A stretch of DNA of 18,191 nt from Lachnospiraceae bacterium (GCA_009911175.1 QXWX01000119.1:1-18191); one strand, 5' to 3'; shown: positions 1 through 7,077, numbered from the stretch's first letter. Notes: generated by a model from the sequence alone, not told the origin. A program made the numbers and translations.

Positions 1-155
1 AATTTTTGTTGCATGAGGAAGCGGATATTCGTAGATGTGAGGAAGAAAATATTCATTTGCTGGATGAGAGAATACAGGAATTAGCAAAGCAGTTTAATGT
101 TGAACCAAGAAAATTGTTAAGCCATGTGTTGGAATATAAATTAATGTGGGATTAA
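1..155 (+). CDS. C-terminal tail of an unrecognised protein (cut by window edge)
   Basis: An open frame enters from the left edge (first full codon at 3) and ends at TAA 153-155, giving about 50 residues. The tail is highly charged, with many Glu, Arg and Lys, and is probably helical; it ends in Lys-Leu-Met-Trp-Asp. There is no recognisable motif and no start codon in the window, so the family cannot be named. The codon use is AT-rich compared with the genes after 2688. It could be the end of a regulator or of a mobile-element accessory protein, but nothing visible decides this. Confidence 0.5.
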   Translation, partial: FLLHEEADIRRCEEENIHLLDERIQELAKQFNVEPRKLLSHVLEYKLMWD

Positions 156-286
156 AGAAAGTGTCTGTAAGTGTTCAAAAATAGGTTAAAATGGCTTTTC
201 GTAACACACTTGTAGCACACAAATAGCCGGTAAAGCCTTATTTTATGCGGTTTGAAGTTCTCAAAACATAGTACAAGGAGGATAGA

Positions 287-370
287 GTGAAGTGTCTTAT
301 AAAAACAGTGACCTTTTTTAATGGGCTGGATGCCGTTACTGTGAGCACCCGGTCAGGGTGTGAACAGTAA
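287..370 (+). CDS. Possible 27-residue ORF running into a hairpin repeat
   Basis: A GTG codon at 287 has an excellent Shine-Dalgarno AAGGAGG (275-281) at good spacing. The frame then reads about 16 codons of unique sequence and enters the 335-371 palindromic repeat, where it stops at TAA 368-370. The most economical reading is the start of an old gene whose body has been lost or replaced at the repeat. A real short peptide cannot be excluded. No similarity is recognised. Confidence 0.25.
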   Translation: MKCLIKTVTFFNGLDAVTVSTRSGCEQ

Positions 371-371
371 C
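335..371. repeat. 37-nt palindromic hairpin repeat, copy 1
   Basis: The arms are GTTACTGT and ACAGTAAC (perfect 8 bp), then a 3-nt internal loop, then CACCC/GGGTG closing a 5-nt loop. A copy with 35 of 37 positions identical lies at 7079-7115, and a structurally equivalent copy at 6924-6960. The flank GGGCTGGATGC just upstream (323-333) is shared with the 6924 copy. REP/BIME-like intergenic element; no T-run follows, so it is not called a terminator. Confidence 0.8.
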
Positions 372-579
372 ATTCTGAGAAATATATATATGAAAATCGC
401 TTCATTCCTCATTGTATAAAATCCACAGCCGTGTTAAAATAAACATAACAACCTTGTTCTTGGAATTGTCGCAGATCATTTTATCATTGGATTATTCGTA
501 ACCAGTCGTTCATTTCACTGTGCTCATAACCGTCCTATATACCATACGGGGCGCGGGGAGTATCGAAAAGGAGATCAAG

Positions 580-1050
580 ATGAAAATTCTAAAACGCATC
601 AAAATAATAACGTTCATTTATGCAATGGTTACACTTCTTACGCACCTGACAGCACTGTTTTTGGCAATCTATCGGCTGATAGCGAAAGGGGTCAGCCAAA
701 CGCAGATGAGCCGGACCAATGAACTGCTATCTTATGGGTTTGTGTATTTGTGCTTTGGCTTTATGATCATTGCCGCAATTCTGCTGATCGCAAACCGCAT
801 CTGTGCTGCCGAGTATTTACGGCTGCATGAGATTTTCTGGCTGACACAGTTCACCGGCTATTGGATTTTCAGATCGGTCATGGAGCTGATCACAGAGTAT
901 GCGAAGATGGATCTGTACTGGAGATTTATTAAGGTATTTTCTTATGATTTGACTCCGTGTTTGATTTTGTTTCCGGTATTGATCAGGCTGGGAATGAATT
1001 ATGTGAAAAACAGAAAAAAAGTGGATTTTGAAAAGGAAAGAGACTCTTAG
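580..1050 (+). CDS. Small integral membrane protein, four predicted TM helices, unknown function
   Basis: 156 residues. I chose ATG 580 because AAAAGGAG (567-574) sits just before it; the frame is open back to 520, but no comparable ribosome site precedes that start. Hydrophobic stretches at about residues 8-32, 52-74, 83-105 and 126-146 suggest four membrane helices, with a basic N-terminus and a charged cytoplasmic tail of Lys and Glu. No catalytic motif is visible and no family is recognised. The next gene starts 60 bp downstream on the same strand with its own strong ribosome site, so these genes may be co-transcribed. The topology is compatible with a DUF2975-like small membrane protein of the kind often found near XRE regulators, but that is only a resemblance. 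Confidence 0.75.
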   Translation: MKILKRIKIITFIYAMVTLLTHLTALFLAIYRLIAKGVSQTQMSRTNELLSYGFVYLCFGFMIIAAILLIANRICAAEYLRLHEIFWLTQFTGYWIFRSVMELITEYAKMDLYWRFIKVFSYDLTPCLILFPVLIRLGMNYVKNRKKVDFEKERDS

Positions 1051-1110
1051 AAAAAAATAAATAAGCCGGAGAAAAAATGGAAGCTATTCTTATCGGAAGG
1101 AGATGAGATC

Positions 1111-1542
1111 ATGAAAAAAACAAGAAAATGGATATGGATGCCTCTGCTTCTTATAGCCATGGGTATGACAATGGTCTTTTATGTCATACATTTTGCGCCG
1201 ATGCCGCATCATCCATGGGGAACCTACAGCACAGGGAACGGGCCCTTGCCGGACAGCCTGTACCTTGTCCTACAGACTGACGGCCGATATACGATCTATC
1301 GGCAATTAGAGATCCTTGAAAAGGGAACCTTCGAGCCGCTCCTGCCAGGAACAGGCAAAGAGGATATCATCTACAGACTGACCGCCCAGGATACCCTGTC
1401 AAAAACAAAGCTGGTTTATGACAAGGAGTCGGATGAGGTTGTCCTGCTGGACTATCAGGATAAGGATATCCCGATGGGCAGAATGAGCAGGGATGCGGTT
1501 TTTATAAATGTAGGGGATTTGGCAGAACCTGGAATCCCTTGA
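1111..1542 (+). CDS. Small secreted or membrane-anchored protein, unknown function
   Basis: 143 residues from ATG 1111, preceded by GGAAGGAGATGAG. The N-terminus has a Lys/Arg-rich n-region (MKKTRK) and a hydrophobic stretch at about residues 8-27, typical of a signal peptide or uncleaved anchor. No Cys lipobox is seen. The remainder (about 115 residues) is Tyr- and Asp-rich and soluble-looking, probably beta-rich and extracytoplasmic. A His/Pro-rich patch follows the membrane segment. Family not recognised. It sits between the four-TM protein and another exported protein, suggesting a small envelope-related operon. Confidence 0.7.
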   Translation: MKKTRKWIWMPLLLIAMGMTMVFYVIHFAPMPHHPWGTYSTGNGPLPDSLYLVLQTDGRYTIYRQLEILEKGTFEPLLPGTGKEDIIYRLTAQDTLSKTKLVYDKESDEVVLLDYQDKDIPMGRMSRDAVFINVGDLAEPGIP

Positions 1543-1594
1543 TTCATGCAGAGGAAATGACTTTTCACGATAAGCCATAGGGAGGGATTGCAGC

Positions 1595-2052
1595 ATGAAA
1601 ATAAAAATACTGTCAGCTATTCTTGTGACTGTTTTGATCATAAGCAATGCGTATTTTATCTACGAATCTCAAAAATCAGATTACGAAATATTGATAGGCG
1701 TTCCTGTAAAAGGTGAGGATGATTCCGCAGCGGTTAATTATCAAAAATCAAAACCTTTAACGGAAAAAAGGATAGGAATACCGTGCTCTTTTCCTTACTG
1801 CAGGCCAGATCAATTGAAAAACCGAAAATCACGGAACAGTTCGCGGATGCGGTCATAATGATCGGCGATCCGCAGGCGGGCATATCATATGTACAGATTA
1901 CGTTATGGGTGGATGAATCTTCAATCATTGCCGAAACAGGGGATGAAGAGCTGCCTGATTATAAAGAGATTGCTGACAATAGCTATGCTGATGAATTGAG
2001 AAATATAATCGAAAAGCAAACAAGTCTTTACCGTAAAGGGGATAAAGATTGA
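1595..2052 (+). pseudogene. Exported protein of unknown function, split by a one-base frameshift
   Basis: The first part starts at ATG 1595 (ribosome site GGGAGGG 1580-1586) with a Lys-rich n-region and a hydrophobic stretch at residues 6-22. The frame goes wrong at the A-run 1764-1769 and then ends at 1858. A second frame carries on smoothly to a stop at 2050-2052. Adding one A to the six-A run would read Thr-Glu-Lys-Lys-Asp-Arg-Asn-Thr-Val-Leu-Phe and restore one protein of about 153 residues. The second half looks like a genuine protein, with balanced acidic and aliphatic residues. The break could be a true mutation, phase variation or a sequencing error. Function not recognised. Confidence 0.65.
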
Positions 2053-2058
2053 AAGAAT

Positions 2059-2214
2059 CTATTTGAGTGAATCAGATACCGCCAAAGAAAGGAAACGGGG
2101 CGTCATTTCCAGAGAGTCATCATCATAAATGACAGGCATGCTTTTCGCTTTTTTTAAAGCCTCTCGTTCACTGTCAGTTAATTTTGCGTCTTTTTTCAAT
2201 TCATACGTTACCAT
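2059..2214 (-). pseudogene. brnA: Truncated BrnA-like antitoxin
   Basis: The minus-strand frame begins at ATG 2214 and stops at TAG 2061-2059, giving 51 residues. The start MVTYELKKD, the stretch ending in SMPVIYDDDS and then EMTP resemble the N-terminal, toxin-binding part of Clostridia BrnA-type antitoxins, which usually continue into a ribbon-helix-helix DNA-binding domain. Here the frame diverges right after the Met-Thr-Pro and ends within 13 residues, so the DNA-binding half is missing. The ATG overlaps the stop region of the upstream toxin frame by 7 nt, the usual brnT-brnA arrangement. Identification is from remembered family features, not a search. Confidence 0.65.
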
Positions 2215-2460
2215 AATATACGCTCTTTGAGGGTTGCCAGATGTGCGGAAATCAATCTGATTTTTGGATGGCGCACTGAATATACAACGAACAAAATTTC
2301 TTCTACCAATCCAATTGTGATAAAGCGATCTTCGTCTATACTATGCGCTTCATCATAAATTTCAATATGATTTTCACCTAAAAACTTTAAAAGCAGTTTC
2401 AAATGATTGTACCATGTTCTCCTTCTTCTGTTTTTTGGAAGCTTTGTTAAAAGTAATCAT
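2208..2460 (-). pseudogene. brnT: BrnT-like ribonuclease toxin, frameshifted remnant
   Basis: The downstream frame (2402-2208) holds the BrnT hallmark core: IEIYDEAHSIDEDRF, then an Ile-Gly-Leu strand and RLISA..AT..ER. The N-terminal part lies in a different frame from ATG 2460, containing SFETAFKVF, equivalent to the family's HGVSFETA..VF region. The switch falls near 2376, at a T-run just before GGTGAA, consistent with one extra base: the 253-nt span is one over a multiple of three. Upstream the frame continues into unrelated-looking sequence. BrnT cleaves RNA and is neutralised by BrnA. This copy should be inactive, which fits the truncated antitoxin beside it. Confidence 0.65.
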
Positions 2461-2542
2461 ATCATGCATGAACTGATCAGTCAAATGTAGCGCACAATCA
2501 GGCATAATCTCCATATCGGAGAGCGATTCTCCCATTTGGGGG

Positions 2543-2571
2543 TTGAACTGAGAAGCCGCATGCTACATACT
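2543..2571 (+). promoter_or_regulatory. Candidate sigma-A promoter for the XRE regulator gene
   Basis: TTGAAC (2543-2548), a 17-nt spacer and CATACT (2566-2571) match the housekeeping consensus at four of six positions in each box. It lies about 115 bp before the XRE start. The span also covers the upstream flank of the brnT remnant, so this regulator may have gained its own promoter at a rearrangement point. Prediction from pattern only. Confidence 0.35.
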
Positions 2572-2687
2572 ATGAGTGTGTCAGGCATTGCCGTTTGCAC
2601 GATGCTACGCAGCGAGTGTACAACTAGTTGATGAAACGGCAGGCCCGTCAGCCAATCAGATATTTACCGAATTAGGGGGCGAAGATT

Positions 2688-3434
2688 ATGGATCAGATCA
2701 AAATAGGAAAGTTTATCGCATACAGGAGAAAGAAGCAGGGATGGTCGCAGAAGCAATTGGCGGAGCAGATCGATGTGACGGATAAGACCATCTCGAAGTG
2801 GGAAACAGGCAGCCGGATGCCGGATGCGTCGATGCTTCTGAAGCTGAGCCAGGCGCTGGAGATTGATGTCAATGAGCTGCTCGCCGGAGAAGAGTTTTCC
2901 ACGGAAGAATATCTGAAAAGATCAGAAAGCAATCTGGTCAATCTGGTTGGGGAATTAAATGAAATGGACAAAAAGAGGAAGAGCAGCAGGGTGGGTACGA
3001 TCATCGGCTTTTTATGTATTGCCGTTGCATTTTTGAGCATGGTAAGCTCCTCGCTTCGAAGATTCACCGACATTTTCGATCTGCCGACGCTGCTCTATCT
3101 GTCAGGGATCAAATGCCTGCTCTTATCGACCTTCGGCTGGATCCACCACTATTTCAACGCATGGAAAATATGCGCTTCCAGAAAGGCATTGCCGGAAAAG
3201 GACATCCAGACGGCGGTGCAGGCTGTAAAATATGCGGCTGTCCTGACACTTACGATCGGTGGGATTACGTCATCCATCGGAATCTTCTCGATGCTGAATT
3301 ATACGGAACAGTGGGGCGCCATGATTGCTCCTGCCCTTGCGCAGATTACTTTGACATTCGTTTATGTGGCAGTAGAAGAAACCGTTTATGCGATCCTGCT
3401 GTTTCAGATGAAGCATATGCTGCTGAAAAAATAA
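2688..3434 (+). CDS. XRE-family HTH regulator with C-terminal membrane domain
   Basis: 248 residues. Residues 6-65 are a classic Cro/C1-type helix-turn-helix: WSQKQLAEQIDVTDKTISKWE followed by the conserved P-D-x-S-x-L-L-K-L-S-x-x-L. A charged linker (70-100) leads to four hydrophobic segments at about 104-124, 133-156, 182-206 and 212-240, so the DNA-binding domain is tethered to the membrane. The ATG at 2688 follows a G-rich GGGGGC stretch. The ABC transporter genes start 93 bp downstream on the same strand; membrane-tethered XRE regulators next to FtsX-type exporters are common in Clostridia, and control of that transporter is the natural inference. A hairpin repeat follows the stop. Confidence 0.85.
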   Translation: MDQIKIGKFIAYRRKKQGWSQKQLAEQIDVTDKTISKWETGSRMPDASMLLKLSQALEIDVNELLAGEEFSTEEYLKRSESNLVNLVGELNEMDKKRKSSRVGTIIGFLCIAVAFLSMVSSSLRRFTDIFDLPTLLYLSGIKCLLLSTFGWIHHYFNAWKICASRKALPEKDIQTAVQAVKYAAVLTLTIGGITSSIGIFSMLNYTEQWGAMIAPALAQITLTFVYVAVEETVYAILLFQMKHMLLKK

Positions 3435-3440
3435 TCACGC

Positions 3441-3480
3441 CTGTATGGTTGGAGGCTCTTTAGAGCATCCAACTATGCAG
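3441..3480. repeat. 40-nt hairpin directly after the XRE gene
   Basis: Nearly perfect palindrome: CTG, ATGGTTGGA and GCTC on the left arm pair with GAGC, TCCAACTAT (one G-T pair) and CAG on the right, around loop ttta. There is no T-run, so if it terminates it is not a canonical terminator. The region 3439-3468 resembles 14719-14748 after the exchanger gene (shared GCCTGTA, GG, TGG, GGCTCT and AGAGC), so this is a dispersed 3'-flank repeat. Confidence 0.75.
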
Positions 3481-3527
3481 ATGGAAATAATCTTGGCGAA
3501 CAGAATTGAAGGAGGACAGACAACAGA

Positions 3528-4469
3528 ATGGGAACAGTATTGGAGGTCAGAGACCTGACAAAAAAGTATGTAGAAGGAACGGCGGAAAGCAAAGTGGTTG
3601 ACCATGTGAGCCTTGACGTGGATGAAGGGGAATTTGTGATCATCATGGGGGCTTCCGGCTCGGGAAAAACCAGTATACTCCACCTGATCGCAGGAATTGA
3701 TACCTGCAGTGAAGGCTCAATAAAATATACCTTACCGGACGAAGTCCGCCGGCCCGCAGGGCATGTGTTCAGGTGTGCCCTTGGGTATACCTTGCCGGAC
3801 GAAATAGGCCCATCCCGCAGGAGCAAGAGACACGGGCTGTCCGGCGGGAATCGGCCCGCAGATCTTGCGCGTATGAATGAAAAAGAAAAGACTATGTTCC
3901 GGCGTGTCAACATCGGGCTCGTGTTCCAGCAGCAATGCCTGATCCCGGATCTCACGGTTTATGAAAATATCATGCTGCCCCTGATGCTTGACAGGAACAG
4001 GAAAGAAAACGCATTCAAGAAGGACAAGATCATGAATCTGTGCGGGAGGTTCGGACTGAAAGAGCATGTCAGAAAATATCCTTCCCAGCTGTCGGGGGGA
4101 CAGCAGCAGAGGACGGCGATCCTGCGTTCCGTCGCAAATCACCCGCCGCTTTTGCTCTGCGATGAACCAACCGGAAGCCTGAACTCGGCACAGACGGAGC
4201 TTGTGATGGACCTGCTGGAGGAATTGAACAAAGACGGGCAGACCATCATCCTGGTCACACATGATATCCGGGTGGCAGTCAGGGGAAAACGGGTGCTTTA
4301 TATTGAAGACGGACACGTGGAGGGAGAGCTGGATTTTACGGAGCACGTTCCAAACGGAGCAGAGATGCATCCGGGTTCCGTCCCGGATACTGCCGGAACG
4401 GAGGCGGTATGCACAATAAAGGACAGAGAAGAGAAGCTGATACATTTTCTGCAGGAGAGAGGGTGGTAA
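3528..4469 (+). CDS. ABC transporter ATPase (MacB/LolD-type) with in-frame repeat insertion
   Basis: 313 residues, longer than the usual 220-260 for this family. All ATPase motifs are present: Walker A GASGSGKT (41-48), Q-loop Q134 in VFQQ, signature LSGGQQQR (188-195), Walker B LLLCDE (208-213) and H-loop His245. It would energise the FtsX-type permease encoded next; the stop codon overlaps the permease start (TAATG). Ribosome site GGAGG lies upstream at about 3510. Residues 67-114, between Walker A and the Q-loop, are not family sequence: they translate a structured repeat (3726-3870) containing YTLPDE twice, 20 residues apart. The sequence on either side joins as a normal LolD-like domain. 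A C-terminal tail of about 50 residues follows the H-loop region. Whether the enzyme still works with the insert is unknown. Confidence 0.9.
   Translation: MGTVLEVRDLTKKYVEGTAESKVVDHVSLDVDEGEFVIIMGASGSGKTSILHLIAGIDTCSEGSIKYTLPDEVRRPAGHVFRCALGYTLPDEIGPSRRSKRHGLSGGNRPADLARMNEKEKTMFRRVNIGLVFQQQCLIPDLTVYENIMLPLMLDRNRKENAFKKDKIMNLCGRFGLKEHVRKYPSQLSGGQQQRTAILRSVANHPPLLLCDEPTGSLNSAQTELVMDLLEELNKDGQTIILVTHDIRVAVRGKRVLYIEDGHVEGELDFTEHVPNGAEMHPGSVPDTAGTEAVCTIKDREEKLIHFLQERGW
3726..3870. repeat. Structured repeat element inserted in frame inside the ATPase gene
   Basis: About 145 nt that keep the reading frame. An 18-nt direct repeat (TATACCTT, A or G, CCGGACGAA) begins at 3726 and again at 3786, exactly 60 nt apart. 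Inverted pairs include GCCGGAC (3794-3800) with GTCCGGC (3839-3845), GCAAGA (3823-3828) with TCTTGC (3863-3868), and CGGGC (3833-3837) with GCCCG (3854-3858), so several hairpins are possible. This resembles protein-coding palindromic insertions such as Rickettsia RPEs. The exact element boundaries are inferred. Confidence 0.75.
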
Positions 4470-6835
4470 TGGTGAAGACAATATTCATGTGCGGTCTGGC
4501 AAAGCTGCGAAGAAAAAAGCTTCCGGGCCTGCTGCTGGGGATCTGCATTCTGTTCACCGCGGCGCTGCTCGTGAACGCGCTGATCTTACTAAAAGAGTTA
4601 AATCCGGTATTTGACCGGGCTTATGAGGGAATGGAAGGGGCGCAGCTGTGCGGCCTGTGGAACCACGGGATGGTTTCCTCCGACCGTGTCAGGCAGTATC
4701 TGGAGGATTCGCCGGAAGACCTTGCGTATCAGATCACGGAAAATACAAAACCCGTGGAATATATGGAAAAGGACGGTGTCAGGCTTGGCAATGGTATTTT
4801 GCTGGAGCTGCCCGAAACTATCGGCGGGAACATGCTTTCCCCTAAAATCTTAGAAGGATCAGAGCTTGAGATGCCCCAAAAGGATGAGATCTGGATTACG
4901 CCCAAGATCGCGAATATCCTGAAGGTGAAGGTGGGGGACGAGATCTCGCTGCAGTCGGCAGGTCAGTCCGTGAAGGCGAAGGTCGCAAGGATCGCTGCGG
5001 ATCCTGTTTTTGGAAGCAGCAATACGAACGTGTATCGGATGTGGTGCGGTTTTGGCAGGCTTTCGGATTTTCCGCCGGCGGACAACCGCAGGATCAGCTA
5101 CCTGGAAGTCCGCTTCCGGGAATACAGCCGGCAGGCGGAGCAGCGCTTTATCCGTGACGCGGAAAGTTACTTTCAAATGCCGCTGGGCGATACGCTGTAT
5201 ACATATGATAAGATCAAAAGCGGCTATACCTCCGCATGGCAGATGCTGGGAAATCTTCTCTGCCTTGTCAGCGTGATCCTGGCCGGGGTGATCCTTGTTC
5301 TGACCCTGTTTCTGGTAAAAAGCGACATGGACGAGGATATCAGGACGATCGGAATCTACCGGTCATTAGGCATGACCGGAATGCAGATCACAGGCGCATA
5401 TCTTGTCTGCTACGGCGTGACAGGCTTTGCAGGGGCAGCGGCAGGGAGCATCCTGGGAGGCTGGCTGAACCACAGGATTCTGGAACAGATCCTTGGAAAT
5501 GTAGGAATTTATTCGGCATTTGCGATCAGGACGGGCACGTATCAGGCAGGCGTGTGTCTGACTGTATTGGCGGCGGTCCTGCTGATCTGCCTCTGTGCGG
5601 TATTTCAGATCCGGACCTGCAATGTTTCACATGCCATCCGAAGTGGGACATGGCAGACCAGGGGGCGGGTCCGGATGGCGCCCAAAAATCGATTTTGCTG
5701 CAGCCGGTGCTCTTTTGAATGGTATTATGCGGTCAGGGGCATGCAGAATAAAAAAGCAGGGTATGTATATATCGCGGCAGTGTCCCTGATATTGGGCTGT
5801 ATGGCCGTGGTCTGCTTCGGCTGCCTGAATGCCGTCAGACATATCGACCGGGAGCCGGAAGCATGGGGGATTTTAAAGACAGATATCTATGTGACTTCCC
5901 TGGACGGCACACCGGTAAGTACGGTCACAGAGGACCTGGAAAAAGCTCTGGAGGTCGAATATGTCTACGGGGTCAATAAAATTTATTCCCAATATAAGCC
6001 GGATCAGGAAGAGACCTGGCAAAGCATGGTAACGGAGCTTTATGAACTGCCGTGGAATGAAAAAATAGAGGACCAATCCCTGTATGGCAGGAGGCCGCAG
6101 AAGGAGGATGAGATCAGCGTGGGGACGGCGCTGGCCCAGAGATACGGATTTGAGGTCGGGGAAAGCATAGAATTGTATGTAAACGGGGAAAAGAAGGAAT
6201 TTGAAATCACCGGCATCTTCCGCACACTTTCCAATTACGGGAATGTCATACGGATGGTCACGGAGGATCTGGACCGATCCGTAGAAGCAGACGGCATCAG
6301 CGGAGATTATATGCTGGTACTCGCAAAGAACTGTGATAAATGGAACTATGCAAAGGAGCTGACCGAACGGTATGACGGAAGGTTTTCCTTTATCGCCGCC
6401 AAATCCAACGGAGAGCATATCACGGGGGTTCTGGTGCCTGCGGTCACGTTGGTCCTGACAGTGCTGCTGACGATCACGGTTCTGATCACGATGAATCTGA
6501 CCGTTTTACTGATCCGGCGGGAGCAGAAATTGGTCGGATATTTAAAAGCCGTCGGAATGACGTCCTGGCAGATCTTAAAGATCTATCTGCGGCGGAACTG
6601 CCTGGCCGCACTTTTTGGAAGCTGCCTGGGAATTGCGGCAGGAGTGTTTTTCGTACCGGAACTGCTCACACCTTATGCAAAGGGACTGGGGCTTGTAAAA
6701 TTTCCGTTTTCAAATTCGGCGGCGGGAATGCTGGTCAGCATGTGTCTGCTTCCGGTCTGTATGGCTCTGGGTACATGCGCGGTCGTAAAGGCCATCCACA
6801 GGGTATCTGTGAAAGAGCTGGTGAACGAATCATAA
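4469..6835 (+). CDS. ABC transporter permease with two FtsX domains
   Basis: 788 residues from ATG 4469, which overlaps the ATPase stop and follows GGAGAGAGGGTGG; the frame is open back to 4409 but that part lies inside the ATPase gene. Layout: TM1 at about residues 18-40, a large extracytoplasmic domain (40-250), three TM segments (about 260-285, 310-331, 361-380) forming the first FtsX core with the motif IGIYRSLGMT, then TM5 (about 431-453), a second extracytoplasmic domain (455-650) and a second FtsX core (about 654-682, 710-733, 750-773) with LVGYLKAVGMT. Having both halves in one chain is typical of type VII mechanotransmission or export systems. It pairs with the ATPase upstream. The substrate is unknown; peptide export or antimicrobial resistance would be family-based guesses. 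Confidence 0.9.
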   Translation: MVKTIFMCGLAKLRRKKLPGLLLGICILFTAALLVNALILLKELNPVFDRAYEGMEGAQLCGLWNHGMVSSDRVRQYLEDSPEDLAYQITENTKPVEYMEKDGVRLGNGILLELPETIGGNMLSPKILEGSELEMPQKDEIWITPKIANILKVKVGDEISLQSAGQSVKAKVARIAADPVFGSSNTNVYRMWCGFGRLSDFPPADNRRISYLEVRFREYSRQAEQRFIRDAESYFQMPLGDTLYTYDKIKSGYTSAWQMLGNLLCLVSVILAGVILVLTLFLVKSDMDEDIRTIGIYRSLGMTGMQITGAYLVCYGVTGFAGAAAGSILGGWLNHRILEQILGNVGIYSAFAIRTGTYQAGVCLTVLAAVLLICLCAVFQIRTCNVSHAIRSGTWQTRGRVRMAPKNRFCCSRCSFEWYYAVRGMQNKKAGYVYIAAVSLILGCMAVVCFGCLNAVRHIDREPEAWGILKTDIYVTSLDGTPVSTVTEDLEKALEVEYVYGVNKIYSQYKPDQEETWQSMVTELYELPWNEKIEDQSLYGRRPQKEDEISVGTALAQRYGFEVGESIELYVNGEKKEFEITGIFRTLSNYGNVIRMVTEDLDRSVEADGISGDYMLVLAKNCDKWNYAKELTERYDGRFSFIAAKSNGEHITGVLVPAVTLVLTVLLTITVLITMNLTVLLIRREQKLVGYLKAVGMTSWQILKIYLRRNCLAALFGSCLGIAAGVFFVPELLTPYAKGLGLVKFPFSNSAAGMLVSMCLLPVCMALGTCAVVKAIHRVSVKELVNES

Positions 6836-6857
6836 AGAACCGTGAATCAAGACGGGG

Positions 6858-6880
6858 GGGGGCGGAAAGCCCCCTTTTTT
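6858..6880 (+). terminator. Rho-independent terminator after the ABC operon
   Basis: GGGGGC (6858-6863), loop ggaaa, GCCCCC (6869-6874), then six T (6875-6880). It lies 23 bp after the permease stop. The G-run before it is nine long (6854-6862), so the exact pairing can slip. Confidence 0.85.
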
Positions 6881-6923
6881 AGTATCACGTATGTGGAAAG
6901 ACTGCCGGTGATGGGCTGGATGC

Positions 6924-6960
6924 GTTACAGTTTGCGGCCGGTTGGGCCGTGAACTGTAAC
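6924..6960. repeat. 37-nt palindromic hairpin repeat, copy 2
   Basis: Arms GTTACAGTT and AACTGTAAC (9 bp) and an inner CGGCC/GGCCG stem. It has the same length, the same ends and the same central GGT as the 335 copy. Stem positions 6/32, 13/25 and 14/24 differ between the copies but keep base pairing. The preceding GGGCTGGATGC also matches copy 1. Confidence 0.8.
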
Positions 6961-6968
6961 CATAGATC

Positions 6969-7077
6969 GTTACTGTTCACTCCTGGGCCGTGCACTACAC
7001 TGCACGGTCACAGGCAGTATAGTACCGGGGCTGGAATCCGGCCTCTTGCCGTAAGGCAACTTTCAATAGGCCGGATT
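6969..7077. repeat. Composite hairpin block between 37-nt repeats
   Basis: Begins with GTTACTGTTCAC (6969-6980), the reverse complement of the right arm of copies 1 and 3. CCGTGCA (6988-6994) pairs with TGCACGG (7001-7007). AATCCGGCCT (7035-7044) pairs with AGGCCGGATT (7068-7077), enclosing TTGCC-gtaa-GGCAA (7046-7059). No T-run follows any stem. Confidence 0.65.

Larger units (their letters stand above)
156..579. other. 424-bp intergenic region with one hairpin repeat
   Basis: AT-rich spacer between the partial gene and the first membrane protein. It contains a strong ribosome-site-like AAGGAGG (275-281) before a GTG-initiated 27-codon frame (287-370), and a 37-nt hairpin repeat (335-371). 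TATAAA at 415-420 and TAAAAT at 434-439 could be -10 elements, but neither has a convincing -35, so no promoter is called for the gene at 580. No RNA gene is recognised. Confidence 0.5.

Noticed and set aside
2461..2560. Minus-strand extension of the brnT frame upstream of 2460
   Set aside because: The frame stays open to about 2535 but the sequence does not resemble BrnT or any family I know; it is more likely flanking DNA fused by rearrangement.
2576..2785. 69-codon plus-strand frame before the XRE gene
   Set aside because: Overlaps the HTH coding region out of frame, with no ribosome site and no family resemblance.
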